Positions 1 through 9,510 of a DNA stretch of 64,000 nucleotides are shown piece by piece. Made by a program: the position numbers and the translations under genes. Positions within the stretch are counted from its first letter, which is position 1, and each line of letters starts with the position of its first letter. Under the pieces are notes generated by a model. It was not told the DNA's origin, did no database searches, and was given only the letters and a program-made list of their open reading frames with translations. This stretch comes from an uncultured Eubacteriales bacterium (GTDB lineage: Bacteria; Bacillota; Clostridia; Christensenellales; Aristaeellaceae): positions 124,001-188,000 of the forward strand of contig CACWXY010000001.1 of NCBI GenBank assembly GCA_902764915.1, given 5' to 3'.

Positions 1-304
1 AAAGCCAGGTGAGCCGGTCCCCCTTAAGGGAAAAACCGCTGTTTTGGACTGTAACCTGATAAGGAATACCGCTGAGAAGGATTCCATCTTCCGTCTCCTG
101 CGTTTCCAGGAATCCCAGGCGATCCATCCAGACAGCCTTTCCCTGCGCGTCTGCATAAAGATATACGGGCGCCAGTGCGGAAACATCATAGGTTTCACCC
201 GCGCTTTCCAGCGTTGTCGCCATATAAAGGCCTTCCGGCAGTTTCTCTCCATTGGCCATGGAGAACATGCAGACCATAGCCAGTATCCAAGCGATCTTCT
301 TCAT
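1..304 (-). CDS. Secreted hypothetical protein, partial (C-terminus beyond window)
   Basis: Only the first 101 residues lie in the window. The ATG at 304 overlaps the stop of the upstream gene as ATGA, so it is translationally coupled to it. The N-terminus (MKKIAWILAMVCMFSMANG) is a signal peptide: two lysines, then a hydrophobic core. The mature part has alternating hydrophobic and polar residues suggesting beta structure, with no motif I recognise. It is the last visible gene of the priA-to-rpe operon and, like its neighbour, probably acts outside the membrane. Function unknown. Confidence 0.6.
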   Translation of the reverse strand, partial: MKKIAWILAMVCMFSMANGEKLPEGLYMATTLESAGETYDVSALAPVYLYADAQGKAVWMDRLGFLETQETEDGILLSGIPYQVTVQNSGFSLKGDRLTWL

Positions 305-936
305 CCGTCATTGTCCTCAGTCTTCACAAAATGATAGATTATCCCATGCGTACGTCGAATGAGCGTGCCATCCGAAAGCATTTCCAGAGTCAGCAGCGCA
401 TCCTCGGTTCCAGGATTGACACACAGTTTTCCATCTTCTGTTTCATAAGGAAGCGTCACAGGGGATTCAAGGGCTTTCATGGAAAACGTAACCGTTCCGT
501 CCGCAATAGTCAGAACCAGCGTACTTTCCTCTGTCAGCGGCAGCTGAAAACCGCTTACCAGAGCAAAGTCTGAGACCCACTGTCCCGCAAACTCCGCTTC
601 ACTGACATCGCTCCTGCCTTCCGCAAGTGCATAAACATCCCTTACCAGTACATATGCCTCACCGACATCCCGTCGGAGAATCAGAAAATCCCCGCTTTTC
701 TCCAGCGTCCATGTGCTGTCTTCCAGTCCCAGCGTCCACCCGCCGTCCGCTGCAGCCATGACGCCTGTTTTCGGGCCATCCGGGAAGTCCACAGTCACAT
801 CGCCTGATGCCTGTATGACTACTGTCACCGTATCGCCAGTCAATGTCTGCCACCGCCCGCTTATGGGTGTTTCCGCGCAGGCTTCAGACAGCAGCATCAT
901 AAGAACAAAAAGCGCAGCCCATATCCATCGCCGCAT
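301..936 (-). CDS. Secreted lipocalin-like hypothetical protein
   Basis: A 211-residue protein starting MRRWIWAALF. The signal peptide probably ends after the SEACA region; the cysteine there is not in a canonical lipobox, so a cleaved secreted form is more likely than a lipoprotein. The mature chain has repeated short beta-strand patterns (SGRWQTL, then AGQWVSD about 110 residues later), which suggests two copies of a small lipocalin-like unit. This is a structural guess from pattern only. The ATG at 936 has an AAGGAGTG ribosome-binding site and lies 4 bases after the rpe stop. Upstream in-frame codons would run into rpe, so 936 is preferred. Confidence 0.65.
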   Translation of the reverse strand: MRRWIWAALFVLMMLLSEACAETPISGRWQTLTGDTVTVVIQASGDVTVDFPDGPKTGVMAAADGGWTLGLEDSTWTLEKSGDFLILRRDVGEAYVLVRDVYALAEGRSDVSEAEFAGQWVSDFALVSGFQLPLTEESTLVLTIADGTVTFSMKALESPVTLPYETEDGKLCVNPGTEDALLTLEMLSDGTLIRRTHGIIYHFVKTEDNDG

Positions 937-940
937 AGCT

Positions 941-1591
941 TCACTCCTTATGCCGCTCCAGGTGATGCATGGCTTCCACATCCCGTAATACATTCGTGGA
1001 ATGATACATGGAAGTCCCCATCACTGCGACATCCAGTCCCGCATCATACAGATAAGGCAGATTCTCCGGTGTGATTCCCCCATCGGCCTCAATCAGGCCA
1101 TGAAAACCCATGGCACGCAGCTTCCGAATCTTCTCAAGCATATCCCAGTGAAGGCTCTGTCCGCCAAAACCCGGTTCCACGGTCATGACAAGCACCATAT
1201 CGGTCAGAGAAAACAGTCCCTCCGCCGCTTCAGCCGGTGTACCCGGTTTCAGCGCAAGTCCGGTCCGCACGCCTTTTTCCCGAATTGCTCGAAGTGTAGT
1301 CTCCGCATGATCTTCCATTTCCGCATGTACGGTCACAGACCAGGCGCTTGGCGCAAACGAATCCAGGAAGCGCAGCGGATGAGAAAGCATCAGATGCACA
1401 TCCAGCCGGACATCGGGGAAAGCGGCATGCAGGCAGCGTACTGTTTCCGGTCCGAAGGACAGGTTTGGCACAAAGTGCCCATCCATTACATCCACATGAA
1501 TCAGATCACTGCCTGCGTCCTGCATGCGGCGTACTTCGTCATACAGATGCAGTGGATCCGCTGCAAGAATCGAGGGTGCAATTTGTATCAT
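941..1591 (-). CDS. rpe: Ribulose-phosphate 3-epimerase
   Basis: Cytoplasmic TIM-barrel enzyme interconverting ribulose-5-phosphate and xylulose-5-phosphate in the pentose phosphate pathway. Visible family motifs are SILAADPL at the N-terminus, HVDVMDGHFVPN with metal-binding His and Asp, MTVEPGFGGQ and EADGGI near the phosphate site. The length of 216 residues is normal. The ATG at 1591 is chosen because GAGGAGG sits 7 bases upstream; a GTG at 1606 overlaps the rsgA stop and lies on the Shine-Dalgarno itself. rpe directly after rsgA is a common Firmicutes order. Confidence 0.95.
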   Translation of the reverse strand: MIQIAPSILAADPLHLYDEVRRMQDAGSDLIHVDVMDGHFVPNLSFGPETVRCLHAAFPDVRLDVHLMLSHPLRFLDSFAPSAWSVTVHAEMEDHAETTLRAIREKGVRTGLALKPGTPAEAAEGLFSLTDMVLVMTVEPGFGGQSLHWDMLEKIRKLRAMGFHGLIEADGGITPENLPYLYDAGLDVAVMGTSMYHSTNVLRDVEAMHHLERHKE

Positions 1592-1602
1592 GTTCTGCCT
1601 CC

Positions 1603-2508
1603 TCACTGATAACGTGTTTTCCAGGTATTCCGCACGTCGCTGAGAATCTGCCGGTAGCGCAGCACACGCTGCTGCGCAATTTCACCACAGCGCATCTTTT
1701 CTGTCACGCAGCAGCCTGGCTCCTGATCATGAAGGCATCCCAGGAATCGACACTGGCCTTCCAGTGCTGCAAACTCCGGATATGCGTCCTTCAGCAGTAC
1801 CGGATCCATTACCTCTTCCATCTCCAGAAGCGAAAAACCAGCCGTATCCAGAACACGGATGTCTCCGAGCACAAACATTTCCGCACGCCGTGTGGTATTC
1901 CTGCCGCGGCGGATTTTCTCAGAGATCTCCCCGGTCTCCGCCCCGATCCCAAACAGCGTATTGAGAAGCGTACTCTTCCCTACGCCCGATTGGCCAGCAA
2001 TGCAGGACAGTTCCCCGTGCATGGCATTCCTGATTGTCTCCAGTCCGTCCCCGGTAACGCTGGATACTGCGTAGACCTGCACATCCGCGTCCCGGTATTC
2101 TTCCCGGACCCGGTCTGGCAATGCCGGATCCAGATCACATTTGTTCACAATCAGTGCGCACCGCACGTTCTGCCTTCGTGCCTGAATCAGAAGGCGGTCC
2201 ACCAGCAGCATGTCCGGTGCAGGTTCCGGACAGATCACAATCCAAAGAAGCGAAATATTGGCTACAGGCGGCCGGATACACTGACTGGTTCTGGGAAGTA
2301 TTGCCTCCAGCCAACCGTGCTCTTCCCCCTCACCGGGCAGTATATCCACTTCGTCGCCAACCATCGGGGAAATTCCCTGGTGCCGAAATTTCTTCTTCGC
2401 ACGCACGGTATACACAGTCCCGTCTGCGGAGCGCACATAGTAAAAGCTTCCAATGCCGCGGATTATAGCACCGCGGATCGTCCGATTTTCCTGTGAGGAC
2501 TCACTCAC
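1603..2508 (-). CDS. rsgA: Small ribosomal subunit GTPase RsgA
   Basis: Circularly permuted GTPase assisting late 30S subunit maturation. The N-terminal half is an OB fold (residues about 8-75). The GTPase motifs occur in permuted order: NKCD (G4, about 122-125), then GQSGVGKST (G1, about residue 172), TT before RRAEMF (G2) and DTAGF (G3). A C-terminal zinc knuckle is seen in CRFLGCLHDQEPGCCV. Length of 301 residues is typical. The start overlaps the 3' end of prkC by 4 bases. Placement with prkC and prpC is the classic Firmicutes arrangement, and RsgA is a known PrkC substrate in Bacillus. Confidence 0.96.
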   Translation of the reverse strand: MSESSQENRTIRGAIIRGIGSFYYVRSADGTVYTVRAKKKFRHQGISPMVGDEVDILPGEGEEHGWLEAILPRTSQCIRPPVANISLLWIVICPEPAPDMLLVDRLLIQARRQNVRCALIVNKCDLDPALPDRVREEYRDADVQVYAVSSVTGDGLETIRNAMHGELSCIAGQSGVGKSTLLNTLFGIGAETGEISEKIRRGRNTTRRAEMFVLGDIRVLDTAGFSLLEMEEVMDPVLLKDAYPEFAALEGQCRFLGCLHDQEPGCCVTEKMRCGEIAQQRVLRYRQILSDVRNTWKTRYQ

Positions 2509-4397
2509 TCCATTACAACCTCCTGCTGATAGGCAAACCGGTCATTGCAATAGACGCGATAGAGATAATCTCCGCTCTCCTGTGCCACCAATGTAGCAGT
2601 AGGATGCCGCGTCGTATTTGCCGGATACTCAGCCTGGAATACCGTATACTCCGTATTATTATGCACAAGCGTTACCCGTACGCTGGTCAGGCTGGAAGAC
2701 TCCGGAAGGTCCAGCACCACCTCTGCTGAATACGTCATGGATGGCATCTGATACACCGCCAGCATGATCTGGGTGCCTTCAATCACCTGAGTATCCTTGG
2801 CAATCGACTGGGAGGCAATAATGTCATGCTTGTCTGGATCTTCGGTAATGATAAAGTTCATTGTGGAAGAAAGCGTAAGCCCTGCGTCCAATATCAGCGC
2901 CTGTGCTTCCGGCAGTGTCATGCCCTCCAGTTCCGGCACAATGGCAAGACCGCCTGAAAGGGTTACCTGAATGATTTCCCCGCTTTCACAGATCGTTCCC
3001 TCACTGGGAACCTGGGAGATAATCAGACCTGCCTGCATATCGCTGGTTACCACACGGTCAACAACGGTCAGTGTCAGTCCCGCAGACTGTGCCAATGAAA
3101 TTGCGTCCTGCAGTGTCGATCCGATGACCTTCGGGACCGTCAGTACTGCCGGTCCCAGAGAGACAGTCAGTGCCACCGTGTCCCCGCGTCCCAGTCTTGT
3201 ATTGACAGAGGGAGACTGCAGAACCACACGACCTGCCTCAATCGTCGGATGGTTGTTCTCCACAATCTTGGTTTTCAGTCCCCTGACTTCCGCGGCATGC
3301 TCGGCTTCATCCACGGTCATTCCATAAAAATCCGGGACTTCCACGATATTATTCGAGCTTTGGATCATGGAATAGACCCACCAGATGGAAGCGACAATAA
3401 CCATGAGAATCACCACGGTAATGGCAATCCACCAGGTAGGGTTCAGCTTGCGGTGTGTCTTCGTGTTCCGGGGCTGTGTATTCCGGTTTGGCGCCTGCGC
3501 GATCTCCGCCATCTTAGACGGCACGACTGGCACATTCTGCAGACCTCCACTCTCCACAACCGGTATACTGGCCGTCCCGCGACCCTCCAGTGCCAGACGC
3601 AGGTCCATTGCCATATCCTTGGCCGTCTGATAGCGATACTTGGGATTTTTGGACATGGCTTTCATACAGACTGCACAGATGGCAGGAGGTACATTGGCAG
3701 CCAGAGACTCAATCGGCGCAGGCCGAGAATGAATGTGCTGCATGGCAATGGCTACCTGATTGTCCCCATCAAAAGGAATCCTTCCGGTAAGCATCTCATA
3801 GAGCACGACTCCCACAGAATATATATCACTGCGCGCATCGGCCGCCTGTCCGGACGCCTGTTCGGGACTGAAGTACTGTACTGATCCCATGACAATATCC
3901 CCATGGGTAATCGTAGAGGTATTCGCCATGCGTGCAATTCCGAAGTCCGCCACCTTAATATGTCCGTCCGCATTGACCAATATATTCTGCGGTTTGATAT
4001 CCCTGTGAATGATGCCGTTCTCATGCGCATGCTGCAGGGCGGAGAGTATCCGTATCGTAATCTGTGCCGCCGTCTGCGGTGCCAGGCGTCCTCGCTCCTG
4101 GATCACCTGCTTAAGGGTCTTTCCCTGCACATACTCCATGACCAGGTATCGGTTTTCACCGTCCATGCCCACATCCAGAAGATTCACGATATTGTGATGG
4201 GTCATTTTGGAGGCGGCTTCTGCCTCCCGCTGAAAGCGGCTGACATAATCCGCGTCCTGTGCAAATTCCGGGCGCAGGACTTTGACCGCCACCTGATGGC
4301 CAGTGCGCATATCATAGGCGCGGTAAACAATCGCCATACCGCCCATGCCGCTCTGTTCCAGCAGCTGGTAGCGCCCGGCTAAGACTTTGTCACTCAT
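2505..4397 (-). CDS. prkC: Serine/threonine protein kinase with PASTA domains
   Basis: Single-pass membrane kinase that senses muropeptides or lipid II outside and phosphorylates cytoplasmic proteins. The kinase domain covers about residues 8-275: glycine loop SGMGGMA, lysine K39 in VAVKVL, HRDIKPQN with Asp133, DFGIAR with Asp151. One transmembrane helix lies near 336-358 (WWIAITVVILMVIVASIWWV). Three PASTA repeats follow (about 365-430, 432-497, 500-565), then a beta-rich C-terminal domain of about 65 residues. It overlaps the phosphatase gene by 8 bases. The kinase-phosphatase-rsgA order strongly supports the assignment. Confidence 0.97.
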   Translation of the reverse strand: MSDKVLAGRYQLLEQSGMGGMAIVYRAYDMRTGHQVAVKVLRPEFAQDADYVSRFQREAEAASKMTHHNIVNLLDVGMDGENRYLVMEYVQGKTLKQVIQERGRLAPQTAAQITIRILSALQHAHENGIIHRDIKPQNILVNADGHIKVADFGIARMANTSTITHGDIVMGSVQYFSPEQASGQAADARSDIYSVGVVLYEMLTGRIPFDGDNQVAIAMQHIHSRPAPIESLAANVPPAICAVCMKAMSKNPKYRYQTAKDMAMDLRLALEGRGTASIPVVESGGLQNVPVVPSKMAEIAQAPNRNTQPRNTKTHRKLNPTWWIAITVVILMVIVASIWWVYSMIQSSNNIVEVPDFYGMTVDEAEHAAEVRGLKTKIVENNHPTIEAGRVVLQSPSVNTRLGRGDTVALTVSLGPAVLTVPKVIGSTLQDAISLAQSAGLTLTVVDRVVTSDMQAGLIISQVPSEGTICESGEIIQVTLSGGLAIVPELEGMTLPEAQALILDAGLTLSSTMNFIITEDPDKHDIIASQSIAKDTQVIEGTQIMLAVYQMPSMTYSAEVVLDLPESSSLTSVRVTLVHNNTEYTVFQAEYPANTTRHPTATLVAQESGDYLYRVYCNDRFAYQQEVVME

Positions 4398-5268
4398 CCT
4401 CTGCCCCCTCGTCCCTGAGAAGAATCAGAGAAATATTATCCGGGCCGCCAGCTTCCAGGGCAGCTTCCATGAGTGTGCGTGCTGCTGCTTCCAGATCATC
4501 CATTTCCATAGCCTTCTGCAGTGCATCCTCCGTCACCTGTCCGTATAAGCCGTCCGAACAGATAAGCCACACATCACCCTTTTTCCGGCTGTCCGAAAGC
4601 GCGTCCACTTCCAGTGAACGCTCCGTACCCACAGCCCGTGTAATGACATTGCGCATGGGATGGCTTCGCGCCTGTTCCCGCGTAATGATCCCGGCACGCA
4701 CCATCTCCATGACCATGGAATGATCATCCGTCACCTGACGCAGCGCACCCTCCCGCAGAAGGTACAGTCGGCTGTCCCCCACATGGGCAATATGCACCCT
4801 TTCTTTCCCGAACCACAGGCATGTCAGTGTAGTGCCCATGCCCAGCAGCTTGGGATCCTCTGACGCAGTCAGATGAATCCGACGGTTCACGATACGCACA
4901 GCATTGACCAGAGTATCCAGGTCCTGTTCCCTCGGTTTCAGAAGACTCACTACGCCGTCCCGGCACATCCGTGAGGCTGTTTCGCCTCCCTGATGGCCGC
5001 CCATACCGTCGGCCACACCGAAGATAGGCGGGTCCAGGATCACTGCATCCTGATTGCTCGTGCGCACGCATCCGATATGACTGAGACTGACCGCATACAG
5101 GCCATCTCCTTGCGTATGATCCATGACCGCTGCTTCCATGCTCCGATCTTCCATGTCGCACCCCTTCTCTTCCTCTGTGTCCCCGTCCGCACGACGCATC
5201 GCAAACAGGTCAAATGTCCCCAGTTTCTCGCGGACTTCCCGACTCAGGTGAAATCGATGCTGCTTCAT
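4390..5268 (-). CDS. prpC: PP2C-type protein phosphatase (PrpC/Stp)
   Basis: Metal-dependent Ser/Thr phosphatase reversing PrkC phosphorylation. PP2C motifs are visible: SNQDAV, GVADGMGGHQGGE with metal-binding Asp and Gly, CSDGLYGQV and GGPDNIS. The protein has 292 residues, about 45 more than usual, because of an acidic, Met-rich N-terminal extension before the catalytic domain begins at about residue 57. The ATG at 5268 overlaps the rlmN stop as ATGA with GGAGA upstream. A later in-frame ATG giving MEDRSME is possible, so the extension is not certain. Confidence 0.93.
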   Translation of the reverse strand: MKQHRFHLSREVREKLGTFDLFAMRRADGDTEEEKGCDMEDRSMEAAVMDHTQGDGLYAVSLSHIGCVRTSNQDAVILDPPIFGVADGMGGHQGGETASRMCRDGVVSLLKPREQDLDTLVNAVRIVNRRIHLTASEDPKLLGMGTTLTCLWFGKERVHIAHVGDSRLYLLREGALRQVTDDHSMVMEMVRAGIITREQARSHPMRNVITRAVGTERSLEVDALSDSRKKGDVWLICSDGLYGQVTEDALQKAMEMDDLEAAARTLMEAALEAGGPDNISLILLRDEGAEDE

Positions 5269-6320
5269 ACTGTCTCCGTACTCTCGTTTTCCTTAGGACT
5301 CATAACGCTTCGCCGCAGCTGCCCACAGGCACCCGCGATATCATCCCCCATCTCACGCCGTCGGGTGGCGGACACGTGATGGCTTTCCAGCACGCGCAGA
5401 AAGGCCTGCACCTGTTTTTCGCTGACGCCTTCCAGATGCCGTTCCTTGACTGTATTGAGGGGAATCAGGTTGACATGACACTGCAGACCGCGCAGCCGTC
5501 CCGCCAGTTCATGTGCATCCTTTTCAGAAGCATTGACGCCTCCGATAAGCGCATACTCAAAGATCACCCGACGTCCTGTTTTCTCTACATAGTAGTGACA
5601 GGCTGCCAGAACTTCTTCCATCGAATAACGTTTGGCAATCGGCATGGTACGCATGCGAACAGTGTCATTCGGCGCATGAAGGCTGACGCACAGTGTTACC
5701 GGCAGATCTTCCTCCGCCAGTCTCCGCATCTGCGGCACCAGACCGCAGGTGGACAGCGATACATTGCGAAGTGACATGCAGATTCCATTCTTTTCCCGGA
5801 GAAGGCGGAAAAAACGCGTAACCTCTTCATAATTATCCAGCGGTTCCCCGGAGCCCATGAGCACCACATTGTGCACATGCTCCTTTTCTCCCAGGAAACG
5901 ATTTACACTGAGTATTTCTCCCAGCATTTCTCCAGCTGTCAGTGAACGGATACAGCCATCCAGCGTAGAGGCGCAGAAAGCACACCCCATACGACAGCCC
6001 ACCTGTGTAGAGATGCACAGCGTAATCCCATGATGATAGCGCATGATCACGCCCTCCACACAGTTGCCGTCTTTCAGCCCGAACAGCACCTTCACCGTAT
6101 CGTCTATGCGCGACTGAACAGAGGTCAGTATGCTCACCGGCTGGGCGATAGCCCGCGCCTTCAGGGCTTCCCGCATGGCCTCCGGGAGATTGGTCATCTC
6201 GTCAAAGTCACATCCCCGGTGTATCCAGGAGAAAATCTGACCGCCACGAAAGGCAGGAAAACCTTCTGCCACGCAAAAGGCCCGTATCTCTTCCTCTGTC
6301 AGACGCGTAAGTTCTGTCAT
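5265..6320 (-). CDS. rlmN: 23S rRNA/tRNA adenine-C2 methyltransferase RlmN
   Basis: Radical SAM enzyme methylating C2 of A2503 in 23S rRNA and A37 in some tRNAs. The [4Fe-4S] motif is seen in VGCRMGCAFCAST, and the C-terminal catalytic cysteine is in DIAGACGQL. Length of 351 residues is normal. The start overlaps the rsmB stop by 4 bases. It sits between rsmB and prpC as in many Clostridia and Bacilli. Confidence 0.96.
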   Translation of the reverse strand: MTELTRLTEEEIRAFCVAEGFPAFRGGQIFSWIHRGCDFDEMTNLPEAMREALKARAIAQPVSILTSVQSRIDDTVKVLFGLKDGNCVEGVIMRYHHGITLCISTQVGCRMGCAFCASTLDGCIRSLTAGEMLGEILSVNRFLGEKEHVHNVVLMGSGEPLDNYEEVTRFFRLLREKNGICMSLRNVSLSTCGLVPQMRRLAEEDLPVTLCVSLHAPNDTVRMRTMPIAKRYSMEEVLAACHYYVEKTGRRVIFEYALIGGVNASEKDAHELAGRLRGLQCHVNLIPLNTVKERHLEGVSEKQVQAFLRVLESHHVSATRRREMGDDIAGACGQLRRSVMSPKENESTETV

Positions 6321-8047
6321 ATACGCTTCCTCCGCATGCGGCAGATGTAGAATCCGCCATCCGCGTCCTTCCCGGGCAGAAGCTGCACTCCCAGTTTTCT
6401 CCTTGCACGGATAGCCTCCGGAATTGTCTCCGGCAGATCTTCGGCCACAAAATCCGGATGCTGCTGAAGAAAAGCTTCTACCTGCTTTTCATTTTCTTCT
6501 GTCAGAATCGAACACGTGGAATATACCAGTACACCGCCTTTCTTCACAAGGCGGGCTGTTGCCTCCAGAAGACGCTTCTGAAGATGCACCAGTTCTTCCA
6601 CATTTTCTTCCTTCATCCGATAGCGACTGTCCGGCTTATCATGCATTTCTCCCGTCCCGGTGCACGGTGCATCCAGAAGCACTGCGTCCATGGTTTCCGC
6701 CATTTCTTCCCGGATCTGTGTGGCATCTCGTGTCACAGGACGCACATTTTCCAGTCCCAGACGCTTGACCTGTGCTTCAATCAGGCGTGTGCGGTGTTCA
6801 TGTACTTCCCAGGCATGCACGCGTCCGGTCCCATCCATGAGTTCTGCCAAATAGCAGCTCTTTCCGCCGGGCGCGGCACAGGCATCCAGCACATTCCAGC
6901 CTCTTCGGGGGTTCAGTGCCAGACAGGCCATCTGGGAAGGCTCAGACTGAATCGAAAAGTGACCGGAGAGGAAGTCACTGTCTGACCCCACATTGGCCAT
7001 GTTCCGTATCTTCCATACATGCGGAAGCATGCCCCGCTCTTTCTCCCAGACCTTGCCTTCCAGCATTTTTTCAAACTTTGCATCATCCATGACCATCAGA
7101 TTCGGCCTGATAGTAATCGCCATGTCACGTCCCGTCAGTGCCATCAGACGGTCTGCTTCCTCCCAGCCATAATCGTCAACCAGGCGCTGCACCAGGAACT
7201 CCGGTACAGAATGCTGAATGGACAGATACTTGATGGGCTCCGTCTCCCGGTCCGGAAAAACCAGTTCTTCCCGCTTGCGGATAAGGTTGCGAAGAATGCC
7301 GTTGCATACGCCGGCAAGCCCCTCCATGCCCAGTTCCTTGCACAGTTTTACCGATGTATCCGTTGCGGCCATATCTGGAATCCGGTCAAAGAAAAGCAGC
7401 TGACAGGCACCAAGACGCAGAATGTTGCGCAGACGGATATCCGTGTCCTCCCGTGCCATAACCTGGGAGAGCACCCAGTCCAGATACAGAAGATGATCGA
7501 TCGTGTCATAGCTCAGGCGTGCTGCCAGACGACGGTCCTGCGGGCTCAGGCCAGCCTTGGTGAGTTCCCTGTCCAGTACCAGCGAAGCCCATGCGCCTTC
7601 CTCCGTTACCGCGCGGATCACATTGAGTGCCACGCGCCGCGGATCAAGACCGTCCTTGGGCGGACGGCTCAGTGGTTCCGTACGTCGCTCAAATCGTCTC
7701 TCCTGCCCCGGGTAAGATGGTCTTCTTCCCGAGGGGACACGCTTTTCCCCATCCCGATGGAAGCCAGTCTTTCTGTCTTCAGATGAAAAGCGCTGCGTGT
7801 TCCGCGCCGAATCTTTTTCGGTGCCTGTACTCCGCGGAACCTGTTTTGCATTCCCAGGTCTTCCGAAACGTCTTGCTCCCCTGGTTTCAGTGTCTTTCCC
7901 ACTGTTTCTATCGTTTGGGCCTTTTTCTGTTCTTTTGCTTCCACGCTGATGCCGATTCTCTCCGAATTGCTTTTGTCCGTTCCCACTCGAACGGTATCCG
8001 CTGCGATTTCCGGATGTCTGTCCGGCTGGTTTTCTTTCGTCGCTCAT
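6317..8047 (-). CDS. rsmB: 16S rRNA cytosine-C5 methyltransferase RsmB with long basic N-terminal extension
   Basis: Methylates C967 of 16S rRNA. After a disordered segment of about 135 residues rich in Arg, Gly, Ser and Gln come a NusB-like RNA-binding domain (from about DPRRVALNVIRAV) and a Rossmann methyltransferase domain with DACAAPGGKS for SAM binding. The two cysteine motifs are LLDAPCTGTGE and YSTCSI. The 576-residue length exceeds the usual 430-450 because of the extension, which resembles RGG-like RNA-binding tails. The ATG at 8047 is chosen; a TTG at 8080 lies inside fmt. Confidence 0.93.
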   Translation of the reverse strand: MSDERKPAGQTSGNRSGYRSSGNGQKQFGENRHQRGSKRTEKGPNDRNSGKDTETRGARRFGRPGNAKQVPRSTGTEKDSARNTQRFSSEDRKTGFHRDGEKRVPSGRRPSYPGQERRFERRTEPLSRPPKDGLDPRRVALNVIRAVTEEGAWASLVLDRELTKAGLSPQDRRLAARLSYDTIDHLLYLDWVLSQVMAREDTDIRLRNILRLGACQLLFFDRIPDMAATDTSVKLCKELGMEGLAGVCNGILRNLIRKREELVFPDRETEPIKYLSIQHSVPEFLVQRLVDDYGWEEADRLMALTGRDMAITIRPNLMVMDDAKFEKMLEGKVWEKERGMLPHVWKIRNMANVGSDSDFLSGHFSIQSEPSQMACLALNPRRGWNVLDACAAPGGKSCYLAELMDGTGRVHAWEVHEHRTRLIEAQVKRLGLENVRPVTRDATQIREEMAETMDAVLLDAPCTGTGEMHDKPDSRYRMKEENVEELVHLQKRLLEATARLVKKGGVLVYSTCSILTEENEKQVEAFLQQHPDFVAEDLPETIPEAIRARRKLGVQLLPGKDADGGFYICRMRRKRI

Positions 8048-8066
8048 GTTCTGCCCTTTCCCTGTC

Positions 8067-8993
8067 TTATTCCTGTCCAAACCTCTGCCCGACCTCTATC
8101 CGATGTCCCCGAAGATAGTCCACATCCCGCATGGCTTTCCCGCCGCTCTGCTGGATTTCCACAAGTCTCACAGCACCCTCGCGACACGCAATCACCAGTC
8201 CGTCCTGTGCACTGGCTTTCAGTACAGTCCCAGGCAATCCGGAGCCCTCTGTCACCTCTGCCCGCAGAAGCTTCATCCGCCCATCGGCATATGGCACCGA
8301 ACAGCACGGCCACGGGTTCAGTGCATGAATCCAGTCACGCACGCTATGGGCTGTCTCATCAAAGGACAGATCACCCATTTCCTTTTTCAGCATTGGATCA
8401 TATGTCATCTCTGCTTCGTCCTGTGCAGTCCGAGGACATGTACCGTTTTCCATTCTGGCAAGGGTTTCCATCAGAAGATCTGCGCCTTCCACACTCAGCC
8501 GTTCTGTCCATTCCCCGCATGTCAGCGCGGGATCCCGGTCAAAGGCCCTGGACAGAAGCATATCTCCATTGTCGATTCCCTTTTCCGTCATCATGGTCGT
8601 AACCCCGATACGGCTGTCACCCTGCCAGATCGCCCAGGCAATCGGTGCGGCGCCCCGGTGACGCGGCAAAAGCGAAGCATGTACGTTGACAGTTCCCATC
8701 CGAGGAATATCCAGTATCTCCTGGGACAGGATCTGTCCAAAAGCAGCTGTTACACAGAGATCCGGCTGCAGCTCCCGCAGTGTCTCTACACTCTCCCGTC
8801 GTATCTTTTCCGGCTGATACACCGGAATGCCCTTTTCCTGCGCCAGCAGTTTCACCGGGGACATCTTCAGTTTTTTACCGCGTCCGCTGGGGCGATCCGG
8901 CTGAGTAAAGACAGCCACCACCTCATAGATTTCCGTGAGTCTTTCCAGTGCGGGCACGGCAAACGCCGGTGTCCCCATGAATACGATCCTCAA
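8067..8993 (-). CDS. fmt: Methionyl-tRNA formyltransferase
   Basis: Transfers formyl from 10-formyl-tetrahydrofolate to Met-tRNAi in the cytoplasm. It begins MRIVFMGTPAFAVP, has FTQPDRPSGRGKK, the catalytic NVHASLLPRHRGAAPI and GVTTM, and a C-terminal domain from about residue 205. At 308 residues it is full length. It overlaps def by 4 bases. def-fmt-rsmB is the standard bacterial order for N-terminal methionine processing. Confidence 0.97.
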   Translation of the reverse strand: MRIVFMGTPAFAVPALERLTEIYEVVAVFTQPDRPSGRGKKLKMSPVKLLAQEKGIPVYQPEKIRRESVETLRELQPDLCVTAAFGQILSQEILDIPRMGTVNVHASLLPRHRGAAPIAWAIWQGDSRIGVTTMMTEKGIDNGDMLLSRAFDRDPALTCGEWTERLSVEGADLLMETLARMENGTCPRTAQDEAEMTYDPMLKKEMGDLSFDETAHSVRDWIHALNPWPCCSVPYADGRMKLLRAEVTEGSGLPGTVLKASAQDGLVIACREGAVRLVEIQQSGGKAMRDVDYLRGHRIEVGQRFGQE

Positions 8994-9496
8994 TCCTGAT
9001 TTTCCTCCTTGGCGTGGCGGGCATTATCCGCCTCAATCTCTTCCCGCGTCATTTCCCGATCCATGATGTCCGTGTACAGCTGGCCATCCAGATGAGCCAG
9101 TTCATGGCATACTGCCCGCGCAAACAGTCCTTCCGCTTCCTGTTCATACCAGCTGCCATGACGATCCTGCGCGCGGAACTTAACCCGCTGAGGACGGGTA
9201 ACAATACCGGCACGTCCCGGCACGCTGAGACAGCCTTCCCTGCCCGTCTGCGTCTCTTCACTCTTCTCCAGAATTTCAGGATTGACCATTTCAAACAGTC
9301 CGTCCCCGACATCAATCACTACAATGCGGCGCAGTACGCCGATCTGAGGCGCCGCCAGACCAACACCGTCCGCTTCATACATGGTATCTGCCATGTCCCG
9401 CAGAAGCAGGTGCAGGCGCAAATTAAACTTATCCACATTCTTGCTGGTCTTCCGGAGAATCGGATCCCCGTCCACCAGAATCTGCCGTTTTCCCAT
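8990..9496 (-). CDS. def: Peptide deformylase
   Basis: Metalloenzyme removing the formyl group from nascent peptides. The three family motifs are GVGLAAPQIG, EGCLSVPG with the metal cysteine, and HELAHLDG with the HExxH metal and catalytic residues. The 168-residue length is normal. A strong AGGAGG lies only one base before an ATG at 9505 but 10 bases before the ATG at 9496, so 9496 is preferred. Confidence 0.96.
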   Translation of the reverse strand: MGKRQILVDGDPILRKTSKNVDKFNLRLHLLLRDMADTMYEADGVGLAAPQIGVLRRIVVIDVGDGLFEMVNPEILEKSEETQTGREGCLSVPGRAGIVTRPQRVKFRAQDRHGSWYEQEAEGLFARAVCHELAHLDGQLYTDIMDREMTREEIEADNARHAKEENQD

Positions 9497-9510
9497 GGTA
9501 TTCATGCCTC

